This document shows positions 33,206 through 44,437 of a DNA stretch of 64,000 nucleotides, piece after piece. The notes beneath the pieces were generated by a model. That model searched no databases and was not told where the DNA came from. It worked only from the letters and a program-made list of their open reading frames with translations. How positions within the stretch are numbered: position 1 is the stretch's first letter; the number at the start of each line of letters is the position of its first letter. The stretch is taken from the NCBI GenBank assembly GCA_030737875.1, contig CM060912.1:459362310-459426309 (forward strand), read 5' to 3'. The translations under genes and the position numbers were made by a program. The stretch is from Allium sativum (taxonomy: Eukaryota; Streptophyta; Magnoliopsida; Asparagales; Amaryllidaceae).

Positions 33206-33566
33206 GAACACTAGTGCTTAGCTTGGACATTTGGCTTGCTTTCTTGATAGCTCATGTACGGTTTTGGACTTGAGCTTGCTATGGATTCACCACATCTATC
33301 TTGGGGATAGTTTACTTTATGTTATTTTCAGTTTATGTTTTTCTAGACTTGTGGTAGTTGGAAAATAATGACTAAGTACTTTGATGTAAGTTGACTATTT
33401 GGTTTTGAAATGGTTAACTATGGTTTTTAAATTTCTACCGCTGCTTTACTTATTTATTTATCTATTTTTTGTCTTGTGATATCTCTGTGCATGTTTACCT
33501 AGACAACACCCCTCCAAAGCTAGTGCAATCACCCGTGATTGGCCCTGGCAGAGGTGGGGTGTTACA

Positions 33567-33584
33567 TTTGGTATCGGAGCATAA
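33567..33584 (+). promoter_or_regulatory. Primer binding site, Gypsy2
   Basis: TTTGGTATCGGAGCATAA just after the LTR; a one-base variant of the tRNA-Met type site of Gypsy1. Confidence 0.8.
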
Positions 33585-33755
33585 GGTTTTACTAGACCGG
33601 ACAAAATTTTTAAAAACCCTTTTGAAAAACTATTTTCAAAACCAATTAAGTATTTTTCCAAGGAAAGTCTAGTTTATTTTAAAAGGCTATTCCCCAAAAG
33701 CCATTAGCACTATCCTTTATTTCCTCGTTCTAAATCTATCTTTTCCTTTTTCACC

Positions 33756-34385
33756 ATGGCCGATCTTAACCTTCCCGAGGGAGTGCCCATACCCAGATGG
33801 TTCCGAAGGTACTTGGAAGCTAGGGCCAACGATGCGGGCCCAGAAAACACTCCCACACCTCCTCCCGTACCTGAGGTTCCTCCTCCTCCTCCTCCTCAAC
33901 GTCCACAAGCAGATTTCGCGAAGATTTGCAAAAACTTTAAGGCGATGGGTGGCAAGAATTTTGTAGGGACAGAGACTTATGTTGAGGCAAGAAACTGGTT
34001 AAAGTAAACTGAAGATCTTTTTGCTATCTTTGAAGTAGAAGACTATAGGAAAGTTCTGTTGGCAGTATGGCTATTGAAAGAGGAAGCTGCTTATTGGTGG
34101 GAAGTCACCAACGCTACTAGGCCTATAAAGACTTGGGTCGACTTTAGGATGAGGTTTGGGCTTAAGTTTCTATCATCTACTGAGGAGAATCTGCAAATGG
34201 AGAAGTTTATATCTTTGAAGCTAGGGGACATGATCGTGAGGGAGTATGTGAATAAGTTTAACCAACTTGCTCGATTCAGTTTAGACATGGTTAACACACC
34301 TCAGAAGAAGGCTCTACGCTTTGCTCGAGGATTGAATGAGCCATTACAAGGTTTGGCCATGTCTCATATACCCATGGGGGCACTT
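33756..34385 (+). pseudogene. gag: gag capsid region, Gypsy2
   Basis: Structural protein forming the particle. Start at ATG 33756 (MADLNLPEGVPIPRWF), a Pro-rich stretch (PPPVPEVPPPPPPQRP), then the retrotrans_gag-type domain: GGKNFVGTE..ARNWLK, a TAA at 34005-34007 where Gln is expected, then YWWEVTNATRPIKTWVDF, FNQLARFSLDMV, KALRFARGLN. The frame is lost near 34385 (MGALLRA then stop), while the true continuation (FESLVDMALLQGDD) lies in the other frame. One stop plus one frameshift. Confidence 0.85.
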
Positions 34386-34735
34386 TTGAGAGCTTAGTGG
34401 ATATGGCCTTGCTTCAAGGAGATGATAAGAATGGCAAGAAATAAGTTAAGCTTAATGAGACTCAAACCAAGAAGGCGGACTCTAAGTGGGGAGGCAAGCA
34501 GAACAATCAGAGCAACCAGAACAACAAGAACAACAAGGGTAACAGGGCCAACAACAACAAGGCAAGGGAGACAAGGAAGTGCAACTTCTGTGGGATCACT
34601 GGACACATAGCTAAAGATTGTAGGAAGAAGAAGAGGAAGTTGGGAGAATGCTTTCATTGCGGAGAGTCTGGACACTACAGTAAGGATTGCCAAAAGAAGC
34701 AAGGACAGGGGCAAGGACAGACTCAGCGGGCATGA
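34386..34735 (+). pseudogene. gag: gag nucleocapsid with two zinc knuckles, Gypsy2
   Basis: In the frame shared with pol. DMALLQGDDKNGKK, a stop at 34442-34444, an Asn/Gln/Lys-rich linker, then CNFCGITGHIAKDC (from 34580) and CFHCGESGHYSKDC, both intact C-X2-C-X4-H-X4-C. A TGA at 34733 separates this from protease. It binds RNA for packaging in related elements. Confidence 0.85.
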
Positions 34736-34750
34736 CCTTCTGGAGGGCAG

Positions 34751-35248
34751 ATGCATGCTCTCAACACTACTCCAGCTCCGGACCGAGGTAGTATTTCTGT
34801 AGAAAGCCTTGTTTACATTTCTGGTTTTCCTGTTCGAACTTTATTTGATTCTGGTGCATCGCATACCTTTATTTCTTCTGACATTGTTGAAAGTTTGCAC
34901 CTAAGTACTAGTCAAGTTGAGGATCCCGTTAGTGTTTCAAATCCAATTGGGGGTTCCGCCCATCTATCCATGATTTGTATGGATTTGAGGATTTCTATCT
35001 TGACCGTAGAATTCACATGTAATGCTTATGTTCTCGGGTTCATGGGACACGGGTTGATTTTGGGCTTGGATTGGTTGTCCAGTTATGGAGCCATTCTCGA
35101 TTGTGAGCATAGGGTAGTGAGGCTTATGACTCGCCTTGGCAACACCCTAGAGATTTCTTGTAACCCTCTGGATCCCGTCATGTTATGTTATCTTGAATCC
35201 CTCGACTTGTCTATTGACAATCTTCAATCTGTGAGGGTGGTCCGATAA
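34751..35248 (+). pseudogene. Aspartic protease, Gypsy2
   Basis: Processes Gag-Pol. Residue Asp33 lies in LFDSGASHTFISSDIV, the intact active site; GLILGLDWL near residue 107 is the conserved flap/second motif. The frame ends at TAA 35246-35248, just where the RT connection (YPDVFDEV) begins in the same frame, so the stop breaks a fused Gag-Pol. The methionine at 34751 is internal, not a true start. Confidence 0.9.
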
Positions 35249-36580
35249 TATCCTGATGTTTTTGATGAGGTGAAGGGGTTACCCCCTAAACGAGAGATAG
35301 ACTTCCGTATTTATCTTGTTGATAACGCCAAGCCAGTTTCATTGCCTGTTAGGCACATGGCCCCACAAGAAAGAAGAGAGCTTAGCAAGCAAGTCAAGAA
35401 GTTGCTTGAGAAAAATTTCATTAGGCGAAGCATTTCTGAATGGGGTGCTCATGTGGTATTCGTTACTAAGGCGGATGGTTCGCTTCGTCTATTTGTTGAT
35501 TATCATGAGTTAAACAAGCTAACAAAGAAGAATAGGCACCCATTACCGAGGATTGATGATCTCTTTGACCAGCTTGTAGGTGCTTCTGTTTTCTCTCAGC
35601 TTGATCTAGCCACCGGATTCCATCAGCTTAGAGTAGCTGAGGATAGTATTGACAAGACTGCGTTTAGGACTCCAGATGGATTCTTTGAATGGCTTGTCAT
35701 GTCGTTCGGTTTGACTAATGCACCCGCATACTTCATTGATTTGATGAGTAGGGTGTTTAGGGAGTTCCTTAACAAGTTTGTGGTTGTCTTCGTGGATGAT
35801 ATTCTGATCTTCTCTAAGGACGAGGAAGAGCATGCTATACATCTCAAGGAGGTTATGGATACGCTTAGAGCTCATCAGTTAAAAGCCAAGTTCTCCAAAT
35901 GCCATTTCTGGAGAAGGGAAGTTCGGTTCCTTGGGCATATAGTTTCTAAGCAGGGCATAGCTGTGGATCCCGCTAAAGTAGTGGCGGTACAAGACTGGAA
36001 AGTTCCGAAGAATGCAACTGAAGTGAGAAGCTTTCTCGGTCTGGCAGGATTTTACAGGAAGTTCATTAAGGACTTCATTAAGATTTCAGCCCCTCTTACT
36101 AAGTTAACGAAGAAGAACTTAGTCTTTGCATGGGACTTAGAGTGTGAGCTTGCTTTTCAAAGGCTCAAGAAAGCCCTCACCACAGCTCCAATTCTAGCAT
36201 TACCCGATGGAGGGAAGTTGTTTACCGTGTACACCGATGCATGTGGCACGGGATTAGGCGCTGTCCTGATGCAAGAAGGGAGAGTAATATGCTTTGGGGG
36301 TAGGCAACTCAAAGCTCATGAGAAGAAATATCCCACAAATGATTTGGAGTTGGCGGCGATCGTCTTTGCACTCAAATCTTGGCGCCATTATCTTCTAGGT
36401 GAAAGGTTTGAGTTATATACTGATCACAAGTCGCTCAAGTACCTCTTCTCGTAGAAAGATTTGAACCTAAGGCAGCAGAGGTGGATGGAATTCTTGGCAT
36501 CATATGACTTTGATATAGCTTATACCCCTGGCAAGGGTAATGTTGTGGCGGATGCGCTGAGTAGAAGAAGGTTGATTTTG
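35249..36580 (+). pseudogene. Reverse transcriptase and RNase H, Gypsy2
   Basis: Open for 394 codons from 35270. RT motifs: [16 protein letters not shown] (residues 67-82), [11 protein letters not shown] with catalytic Asp112, [12 protein letters not shown] (144-155), FVDDILIF with the Asp pair at 176-177. RNase H begins [14 protein letters not shown] (Asp323), Glu360 in [18 protein letters not shown], Asp385 in [15 protein letters not shown] at 36452-36454 sits where Gln is usual (before KDLNLRQQRW), after which VADALSRR supplies the last RNase H Asp at about 36552. Every catalytic residue is present; only the stop breaks it. Confidence 0.95.
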
Positions 36581-37987
36581 AGTCCCTTGTTTGTTGAGAT
36601 GAAGAGCCTAGAGTTCTTGGCAACCTTTGATTTTACACCTGCTGTTGAGTCGATGACTGGTTCGTTAGCATCCCTTGAGCTTAGACCTACACTTCTTGAC
36701 CAAGTTGGGGCTTCACAGAGGGAAGACCCGCAGATAGTCGAGATCATGGACAAGTTGATTCGTGGTGAGACGTCAAGTCACCTCGCTAGATATACTATTG
36801 ATGACAAGGGATGGCTAAGGCATGATGGAAGACTATGTGTCCCACAAGTGGGAGACTTAGTAAATAAAGTTCTTGAGGAGGCGCGTCACTCGTGGATGAC
36901 CGTACATCCCGGAGGGGATAAGATGTACCGGGATATGAAGCGCATTTTCTTTTGGGATGGGATGAAAAAGGATGTGGCAGAGTTTGTTTCTAGATGCATT
37001 GTTTGCCAACAAGTAAAGGCCGAGTCGAAGAAGCCCGGTGGGATACTGCATCCATTGGATGTCCCGCAATGGAAGTGGGAAAGTATCTCTATGGATTTTG
37101 TGGATGGATTGCCGAGATCAAGGAAGGGGAATACTAGCATATGGGTCATAGTGGATAGACTCACGAAAAGCGCTCATTTCATTCCAGTAAAGAGCAAGAG
37201 GACCGCATCATGGCTAACATCTGTTTATCTTCGAGAGATAGTGCGATTGCATGGAGTTCCTTCTAGCATAGTGAGCGATCGTGACCCAATCTTCACTAGC
37301 CAATTTTGGAATAGTTTGCAAGAAGCGATGGGTACGCGATTGAATCTAAGTACAACCTATCACCCACAAACTGATGGTCAGACCGAAAGGGTGAATAGGG
37401 TACTAGAAGATCTGTTGAGGCTATGCATTCTTGACTTTGGTGGCACTTGGGAAGACCACCTTCCTCTCGTAGAGTTTGCTTATAATAACAGCTACCAAGC
37501 AAGCATAGGGATGGCACCATTCGAAGCTTTGTATGGGAGGCCGTGCAAGTCACCAACATGTTGGTGGGAGACGACGGATAAGCTTATACTTGGGCCCGAC
37601 ATGATAAGGGACACATCCGAGAAGGTTGAGTTGATTCGAAGGCGGATAAAAACGGCCCAAGACAGACAGAAATCCTATGCAGACAAGAGAAGGACAGACT
37701 TAGAGTTTGAAGTTAGAGATATGGTCTTTGTGAAGGTTTCTCCTTTGCGAAATGTGGTTCGTTTTGGAGCAGTTGGAAAGCTAGCACCAAGGTTCGTAGG
37801 ACCCTTCCTTATCATCGAGAAGATTGGGCAAATGGCTTATTGGGTGGAATTGCCCGAGAAGCTGGCTGGAGTGCACAATGTCTTTCATGTCTCGCATCTC
37901 CGAAAATGCCTACATGAATCAGCCGAAGTAGTTGAGCCTAGCATTCTTGAAGACGTGGAGGTAGAGAAAGAGGCAACCCTTAGGTGA
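36581..37987 (+). pseudogene. Integrase, Gypsy2
   Basis: Counting from 36461: zinc-binding HHCC at His143, His149, Cys179, Cys182 (ARHSWMTVHPGGDKMY .. RCIVCQQVK). Catalytic triad Asp212 (SMDFVDGLPRS), Asp273 (IVSDRDPIF), Glu309 (QTDGQTERVNR). C-terminal GPY/F-type module: KLAPRFVGPFLIIEKIGQMAY, then HNVFHVSHLRKC. Uninterrupted up to TGA 37985-37987, which splits it from the chromodomain in the same frame. Catalytically complete as read. Confidence 0.95.
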
Positions 37988-38164
37988 GCTCCGATTCGTA
38001 TCTTGGGAACGAAGATCAAGAAGCTGAGGAATCGAGAAGTCAAGTTAGTAAAGGTTCAGTGGAGTGAAGCCGATGAAGATGCAACTTGGGAAACCGAGGA
38101 GAAGATGCGTGGGCTTTATCCATTTCTTTTTGAGGGTACATTCTCGATCTCCTTTCCTAGTTAG
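37988..38164 (+). CDS. Chromodomain, Gypsy2 (separated by TGA)
   Basis: Same frame as integrase: APIRILGTKIKKLRNREVKLVKVQWSE, then EDATWETEEKMRGLYPFLF and a stop at 38162-38164. It is the C-terminal chromodomain that targets Tekay/Del elements to heterochromatin. The TGA just upstream (CGA expected) would remove it from the integrase in translation. Good evidence for chromovirus classification. Confidence 0.85.
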   Translation, partial: APIRILGTKIKKLRNREVKLVKVQWSEADEDATWETEEKMRGLYPFLFEGTFSISFPS

Positions 38165-38723
38165 CATATCTTTCTTTTGCTATCCATGTTTATCTTGTTA
38201 TTCCGTTAATCTTGTCATGAGAACCTTAGGTAGAAACCCTTTGGATGAAACATGTATTTGAAACATGTTATGCTTGATGGTTGCAAATGGTTGCAAGTGT
38301 TTGCAAGTGGTTACTCGTGGATGCATGATACACGTTAGGCACTAAGATCGGCTCACACACTTTCATATTGCATATGCATGAGTGTTTATGCTTATTCATG
38401 GATGAAACTTGTTATGCTATCATGTGGATGTTGCATATGAACGAATGCTATGTGCACTCATGTAGAGATTATAAATTATGTTAGGAATTTGCATACATTT
38501 GGACTCATTGCACTAACATATTCTGCATTAAGGAGGTTTACCGAGTCAGTAACCGCCTGATTTTCGCATTAGATAGGTGCATATACACACACTTTTGCAT
38601 ATGTTCATACAGCATTAGAAATCTTTTAAGGACAATGATTACTTGTGGATGATGTTTTGAGTAGATGGATGATGGATGGTAGGATACGTTCTTCCTAACT
38701 TGGAGATTTCGGGGATGAAATCC
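38165..38723 (+). other. Conserved 3' noncoding tract, Gypsy2
   Basis: Alignable with 16090-16684 and reversed 47190-47780. Includes TGGTTGCAAGTGTTTGCAAG (about 38290), GCATATGCATGAGTG, CACTCATGTAGAG, and hairpin AGGAGGTTTAC-CGAGTCA-GTAACCGCCT (about 38531-38558). It ends with GATTTCGGGGATGAAATCC. Confidence 0.65.
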
Positions 38724-38739
38724 TTTAAGGTGGGGAGAA
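38724..38739 (+). promoter_or_regulatory. Polypurine tract, Gypsy2
   Basis: TTTAAGGTGGGGAGAA adjoining the 3' LTR start at 38740. Confidence 0.85.
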
Positions 38740-41700
38740 TGTAACAACCCGAATTTTTATAACATGTTAAAACAAGAAATCAGGGCAGAATTAAATCATA
38801 AGTTAAGAATCAATGAGAACGGGTTATGCCATTGCGTTTGTCTCGAAATTCTGCTTGAAAACGAGTCCGAAATTTCGTAAATCGGAGTCCGTATGACCAA
38901 GATATGGCCCATAGAAGATTTCAGAAAATTCAAAATTCAGCCCGAAATTTAAATTCAGCCAGAAACAGATTGGGCGGGAAAATTTCCCGCCCAGCCCCAG
39001 GTCAACTGGGGGGTCGACTAGGGAGTCGACCTGCCCCCCCAGGTCGACTGGGGAGTCGACCTGGGTGTCGACCTCCTTGGTCGGACCCTGTTGGTCTGGT
39101 GCACCAGTTTGCTCCTTTGGTCTGTTTACTTGGCCTGTGACGGGATTTGATGGTTCAGATCTAAACTAGGGTTAATCCTATGGCCTAAACTAGTCTCTAC
39201 ACCTATAAAAGCACCCTAATACGTAGCCTGAACCATCACAAATCATCCTAACAACTAAATTCCGCCAAAATGCTCCCTAATCATGGCCTCCATCTTCATC
39301 TTGAGAGCTTCTAAGGCAAAAAGGAGAAATCTTTCTTCATCAAATCAAAGGAGCTACTTATTCTCAAGGCTTCTAGTGTTGCTACATCATTCCTAGAGCT
39401 TCTACAACGTCTCTATCTTGTTCTATTGTGTTCTAGTTCTCATAGCCACGATTTGTAAGCCCCGCTCTACTCTTAGATTTAAACTATGAAGTTAATATGA
39501 ACATGTAGCAAGTTGAAATGGGATTTTTGGTATAATACTTGTCTTGGGGCTATATTTGTATGCATAGATCCATTTATGACACTTTTGATCTATGATTGTG
39601 GAACTATCATGAACCTAGTATCGTTCATCTTGATTTTTGGTTAGAAAGCTATGAGCTTTATTTGGGGATTATGCATAATGCAACATAGAACCCCTCATAA
39701 CCTTGATGTCAACTTGCATATGATGTTTAACTACATGCTACCCACAAGTTTATCACCCTATGTCAACTATTATCATGTTATCACCTTTGCCTATGATGTT
39801 GAACTACATGCTACTCACAAGTTTATTTGCTAAGTTTGATGTCATGCATGTTTTTGAGGCCAATAATCCTATATGCTAGTTGTGATGAACACCTTTGCCT
39901 CAAATATTGTAACACCCCACCTCCGCCAGGGTCACTCTTGCAAGTACACTAGCTTTGGAGGGGCGTTAAACGAGGTAAACATGCATGCAGATATCACAAG
40001 GCAGAACATGTAAGTAAAACAGAGTAAATAAAGCAGCGGATCAAACTAGCATTTCAATACCATAGTCAAGTTACAACAAAGTACTTGGTCATAATTTTCC
40101 AACAAACAAAGTCTAGAGAAAAGCATAAACTGAAAAACTGAAATACATAAAGTACTATCCCCAAAGTGAAGTGATAAACCATAGCTAGCTCAATGTCCAA
40201 AACCGTACATGAGCAAATCCAGTCAGCAGCTATAAAGATCCAAGCTAAGCTCCAATGTTCCTACCCTGAGGACCTGAGGGGGGGGGAACAGAAGAAAAGA
40301 GGCGAAAGAAAACAAGTCAGTCAAAAAGACTGGTAAACCCTAACTACTATCAGTCCATGAACTAGTAAAGTTAACTGGCATGAGAAGATGAGATGAACAT
40401 AAGGATAACAACATACTGCCATGATGATTAACTAACAAGATAGATAAAGGTGTCATCGCATAATCAAGGTTAAGTTTTGCACCACGGGTGTACTAGCATT
40501 CTAACATGTCAAGTAAAAATAAGAGTTGATCCCTTGGCCCAAGCTTGGCCCAATATCATGAGGTGACCTAAATCAAGGTCCAACTACACGGTCTAGTTGA
40601 TCGGCTCCCTATAAGTCTAACTCGTCAAGTGTCGGTGTCATACGTCCCAAACATGAAATGTAGTTAAACTGCGCTAGGTCCACCCTAGGGTGTATCAAGT
40701 CCTAGGGTGTCAGCCTCGGACACAAATCAAGCATGCACAGTCTAGATCTACTGGTACCCGTGCCTGATTTTCCAACTCCGGACTATGTGCACGACCATAT
40801 TCCGCCTGGACCCACACCGGCGTACTTACTCAGTCGTCGTTTTGGTCGCTTACATGTCAGCCCAATAATCGTGCCCCACCCTAGCCTAGTCCCTAGGGTA
40901 TCATGATACTATCAAGAGGGTTACTGCTGAAAAGGACCACACAACTAGGGTTTCTTAACGGGTTAAATGTGGTTAACCCGCTCCAAACGTGGATTAAATT
41001 GGTTAAGCGTACCCAAGGTTCATGACTTAACCCCGATTAACCCATCAAGCCCAAATTGGTTAAGTATTAAGTGGACCATGACTTAACCCTAATCAAGAGA
41101 CATTAATTAACTTAATGTGCTTTAACCTCTCATATTAGACCTTGTTGTGGTTACTAGTTAAGCCGGGCGGGTCCGGGTAGCTTTACACCACAACTTGGTC
41201 TAACCTCGGGTTCGAGCACAACATGACCAACTTCTCACATTGGGTCCTATTGTTTGTAGCCACTAGTTAAGCCGGGCGGGTCCGGGTAGATTTATGCTAC
41301 AAACTCAACCCAACCTCGAGTTGGCCACACTCATATTTTCTAAGTGTCATGTCCATTATGTTTCCAAAACATAATTACAAGCTAACATATCACGTCATGT
41401 TATAAAAACCATGTTTATGTCATAATGTTACCCAACCCCAACGTAATCCCATCGTTTACATAATCGCAACAACGCATAAAGGATAAAATAGGGAACTTGG
41501 CATAATCATGACAAAAAGGTGTTGGAGCCACAAGTTTAACACGGTGGCATATGAAATGTACATATGTTCATATACTTGCATATTGCATTATTAGGCTTCA
41601 AAAGTATGCATAAAACCAAACTTAGCATATAAGTGATACATGGTGATAAATGACATGTAGAAGTTGCTAGAAGTTCACATTTAGCCTCACATGCAAGTTA

Positions 41701-44403
41701 TCATAAGGGATATGATAACTTCCATGTTGCCAAAATGCAACCTTTAATATAAAGCTTGAAGCTTGAAGCTCACAAACTCAAGTTTAACTTGCATAACATG
41801 ATAACATGTGTATAATGATCAACCCAAACTTGCATAGCATAGCAACATGTGTCATACATAATGATTGAACCAACTTGCATAACATAATGATCAACCAAAC
41901 TTTCATATCATAATGATCAACCCAAACTTGCATCATTCATTTAACTTTATAGTTCAAAAAGAAAGTAGAAAAGGGCTTACAATGCTATGAAGACACAAAT
42001 GAATATTTATTATAAATATTGAGACGAAGCCCTTATGCAATCACCAAAAAACCCAAATATGAAAGCTCCAAATGAAAAACCCTTGAGCCAAATCAATAAA
42101 AACCCTTGCTTTGTAATAGAAATGTTGCAACTTGACTTGAATGCAAACTAAGAACACTCATACAAGCTTGGAAAACACTTGTATGAACTAAAAATCTCTC
42201 ATATAAATAAACTTAGAAATTTTAGCATGAGAGTGGAGGCCATGAGAGGAACAAATTTGGCATAGTTTAGTTGTAGGGTTTAATAATGGTGATTTAGGCT
42301 AGGCTTAGGGGTCTTTTTATAGAAGATTAGGATAGTATTAGACATAGGATTAACCCTAGATTCGATCCGAGCCATCAAATCCCGTCATTAGCCACCAGAC
42401 CTGACCCAAACTCAAAGTAGGCGCACCAGGCCACTTGGCCACCCGGGGGAAGAGGTCGACCCCTGGGTCGACATGGGTGTTGACCCATTGGGGGGGGGGG
42501 TCGACACTGGTGTCGACCCCTGTGTCGACCCTGCCTGGGGCGGAAAAAATCCCGCCTATCTGCTTTGGTTTGAATTCGAATCTGAATTCGAATTTGAACT
42601 GTTTTCGGGCCTTGGAATTCTGAAAACTTCGTCGGGCTTTTTCTTGGTCATACGGACTCCGATTTACAAAAGTTCTGACTCTATTTCGCGTATTTTTCCG
42701 AGACGAACGCAATGGCACAACCCGTTTCCCTTGATTCAGATTTTACAGTTTAATTCTGCCTTGATTTATATTATAACATGTTATTCAAAAAAATACGGGT
42801 TGTTACAAATATCATCATGTTCAACTTATGACCAACTTTACCACCTTATGCCCATCTTGGTCATATTTTTATGTTCCTTGATTCACTTGTGTTGATGCGA
42901 ATTTACGTGCGAATGGGAATACGTTATGGGTAGTTAGGCAAATTTGAAATGACATGAAAAACATGACTTGAAATGTGACATGAAACTTGATTATGCTTGA
43001 AAACTTGAATGTGGTCATGACATGTAGAAAACCATAAAGTGGCCAACTCGAGGTTGGGTTAAGTTTGTAGCGTAAACCTGCCTGGAACCGCCCGGCAAAT
43101 CCAGTGGCTACAAACAATAGGACCCAATGTGAGAAGTTGGTCACATCGTGCTTGAAACCGAAGGTTAGACTAGGTTGTGGTGTAAAGCTGCCCGGACTCG
43201 CCCGGCATATCCAGTAACCACAAAAAAATCTAATGTGAGAGGTTGGGTGCATTAAATTAATTAATGCCACATGTTAGGGTTAAGTATGAGCCACTTGGAT
43301 ACGCTTAACCAACTTTAAACATGATTGGATAGGGTTAACCACACTTAACCCGTTAGAAACCCTAGTTACGTGGTCCTTTTCAGTAGTAACCCTCTTGGAT
43401 GTATCACGATGCCCTAGGGACTAGGCTAGGGTGGGGCACGATTACTGGGCTGATTGTAAGCGACCAGAAAGACGGCTGAGTAGGTGCGCCGGTGTAGGTT
43501 CAGGCGGACTATGGTCATGCACATAGTCCAGAGTTGAAAAAGTAGACACGGGCACCAGTAGGTTTAGACTGTGCGTGCTTGATTCGTGTCAGTGGTTGGC
43601 ACCCTAGGGCTTGATACACCCTAGGGTGGACCTAGCACAATTTGACTACATTCCGTGATTGGGCCGTATGACACCGACACTCGACGAGTTAGGCTTATAG
43701 GGAGCCGATCGACTAGACCGTGTAGTTGGACCTTGACTTGGGTCATCTCATGATATTGGACCAAGGGATCATTTCTTGTTTATACTTGACATGGGTTGGA
43801 ATACTAGTACTATTGGTGCAAAACTAAACCTTGTATATGCGATGCCACACTTGATCTACCTTGTTATCTATTTATCATGCCAGTTAGTTACCATCTTTAT
43901 GTTTCATCTCAGTTTTTCATGTTTAGTTAACTTCATTAGTTTTTATACTAATAGTAGGTAGGACTTACCAGTCTTTATGACTGGCCCTTTTTCTTTCGCC
44001 TCTTTTCTTCCGTCCCCCCCACCCCCCAGGTTCTCAGGGAGGGAACACTAGTGCTTAGCTTGGACATTTGGCTTGCTTTCTTGACAGCTCATGTACGGTT
44101 TTGGACTTGAGCTTGCTATGGCTTCACCACATCTATCTTGGGGATAGTTTACTTTATGTTATTTTCAGTTTATGTTTTTCTAGACTTGTGGTAGTTGGAA
44201 AATAATGACTAAGTACTTTGATGTAAGTTGACTATTTGGTTTTGAAATGGTTAACTATGGTTTTTAAATTTCTACCGCTGCTTTACTTATTTATTTATCT
44301 ATTTTTTGTCTTGTGATATCTCTGTGCATGTTTACCTAGACAACACCCCTCCAAAGCTAGTGCAATCACCAGTGATTGGCCCTGGCGGAGGTGGGGTGTT
44401 ACA
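38740..44403 (+). repeat. Gypsy2 3' LTR, split by solo LTR
   Basis: Parts 38740-39907 and 42808-44403. Joined, it matches the 5' LTR module by module (TATA 39204, GTAAG 39455, stems 43063-43115, C-run and CAG at 44028-44029). It ends GTGGGGTGTTACA, followed by TSD ATTCT. Confidence 0.95.
39908..42807 (-). mobile_element. Reverse solo LTR of a Gypsy2-related family (2900 bp)
   Basis: Read on the minus strand, it starts near 42807 and ends at 39908; flanked by AATAT at 39903-39907 and 42808-42812. The 5' LTR of Gypsy2 has the unsplit site. It contains all leader modules in reverse: palindromes 42446-42540, TATA about 42314-42321, GTAAG about 41980, stems GTTTGTAGC/GCTACAAAC (41252-41260/41296-41304) and GTTGTGGT/ACCACAAC (41144-41151/41187-41194), central hairpin 40780-40803, CAGTC-AAAAA-GACTG 40318-40332, C run about 40277. 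It is clearly diverged from Gypsy2, so it gives a third sample of these structures. It is the youngest event in this nest. Confidence 0.9.
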
Positions 44404-44437
44404 ATTCTACCCCGCTGGCTTTGCCAAAAAAACAAAA
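44404..44437 (+). other. LINE 3' end with poly(A)
   Basis: TSD ATTCT, then ACCCCGCTGGCTTTGCC and AAAAAAACAAAA (44425-44437), the end of the LINE 3' UTR displaced by Gypsy2. Confidence 0.75.

Larger units (their letters stand above)
30821..33566 (+). repeat. Gypsy2 5' LTR (2746 bp)
   Basis: TGTAACAACCCG to GGGGTGTTACA. It carries the same modules as the Gypsy1 LTR, but the minisatellite is reduced to one or two units. It also preserves the empty target site of the solo LTR that splits the 3' LTR (AATAT at 31975-31979). Confidence 0.95.
30821..44403 (+). mobile_element. Gypsy2: complete Tekay-type chromovirus
   Basis: 5' LTR 30821-33566, internal region 33567-38739, 3' LTR 38740-44403 (split by a solo LTR). 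Flanked by ATTCT at 30816-30820 and 44404-44408. In the first ~230 bases the LTRs differ at only about four positions, so this is a young insertion compared with Gypsy1. All chromovirus domains are present in order. The polyprotein has a frameshift in gag and six stops, four of them consistent with C-to-T change. Confidence 0.95.
21590..44437 (+). mobile_element. L1-type LINE, interrupted twice
   Basis: Non-LTR retrotransposon whose own sequence is 21590-22074, 25446-30820 and 44409-44437. Order: ORF1 (DUF4283-like, zinc-knuckle trace), endonuclease, reverse transcriptase, zf-RVT and C-terminal region, 3' UTR, poly(A). Removing the Copia solo LTR (TSD ATTGC) and Gypsy2 (TSD ATTCT) restores collinear sequence at both junctions. 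The exact 5' end and the LINE's own target duplication could not be identified. Many stops; not active. Confidence 0.8.

Noticed and set aside
42473..42895. 140-codon ORF across the GTCGAC cluster.
   Set aside because: It spans the boundary of the solo LTR and Gypsy2, so it arose by juxtaposition; repetitive Val-Asp text comes from the GTCGAC repeats.
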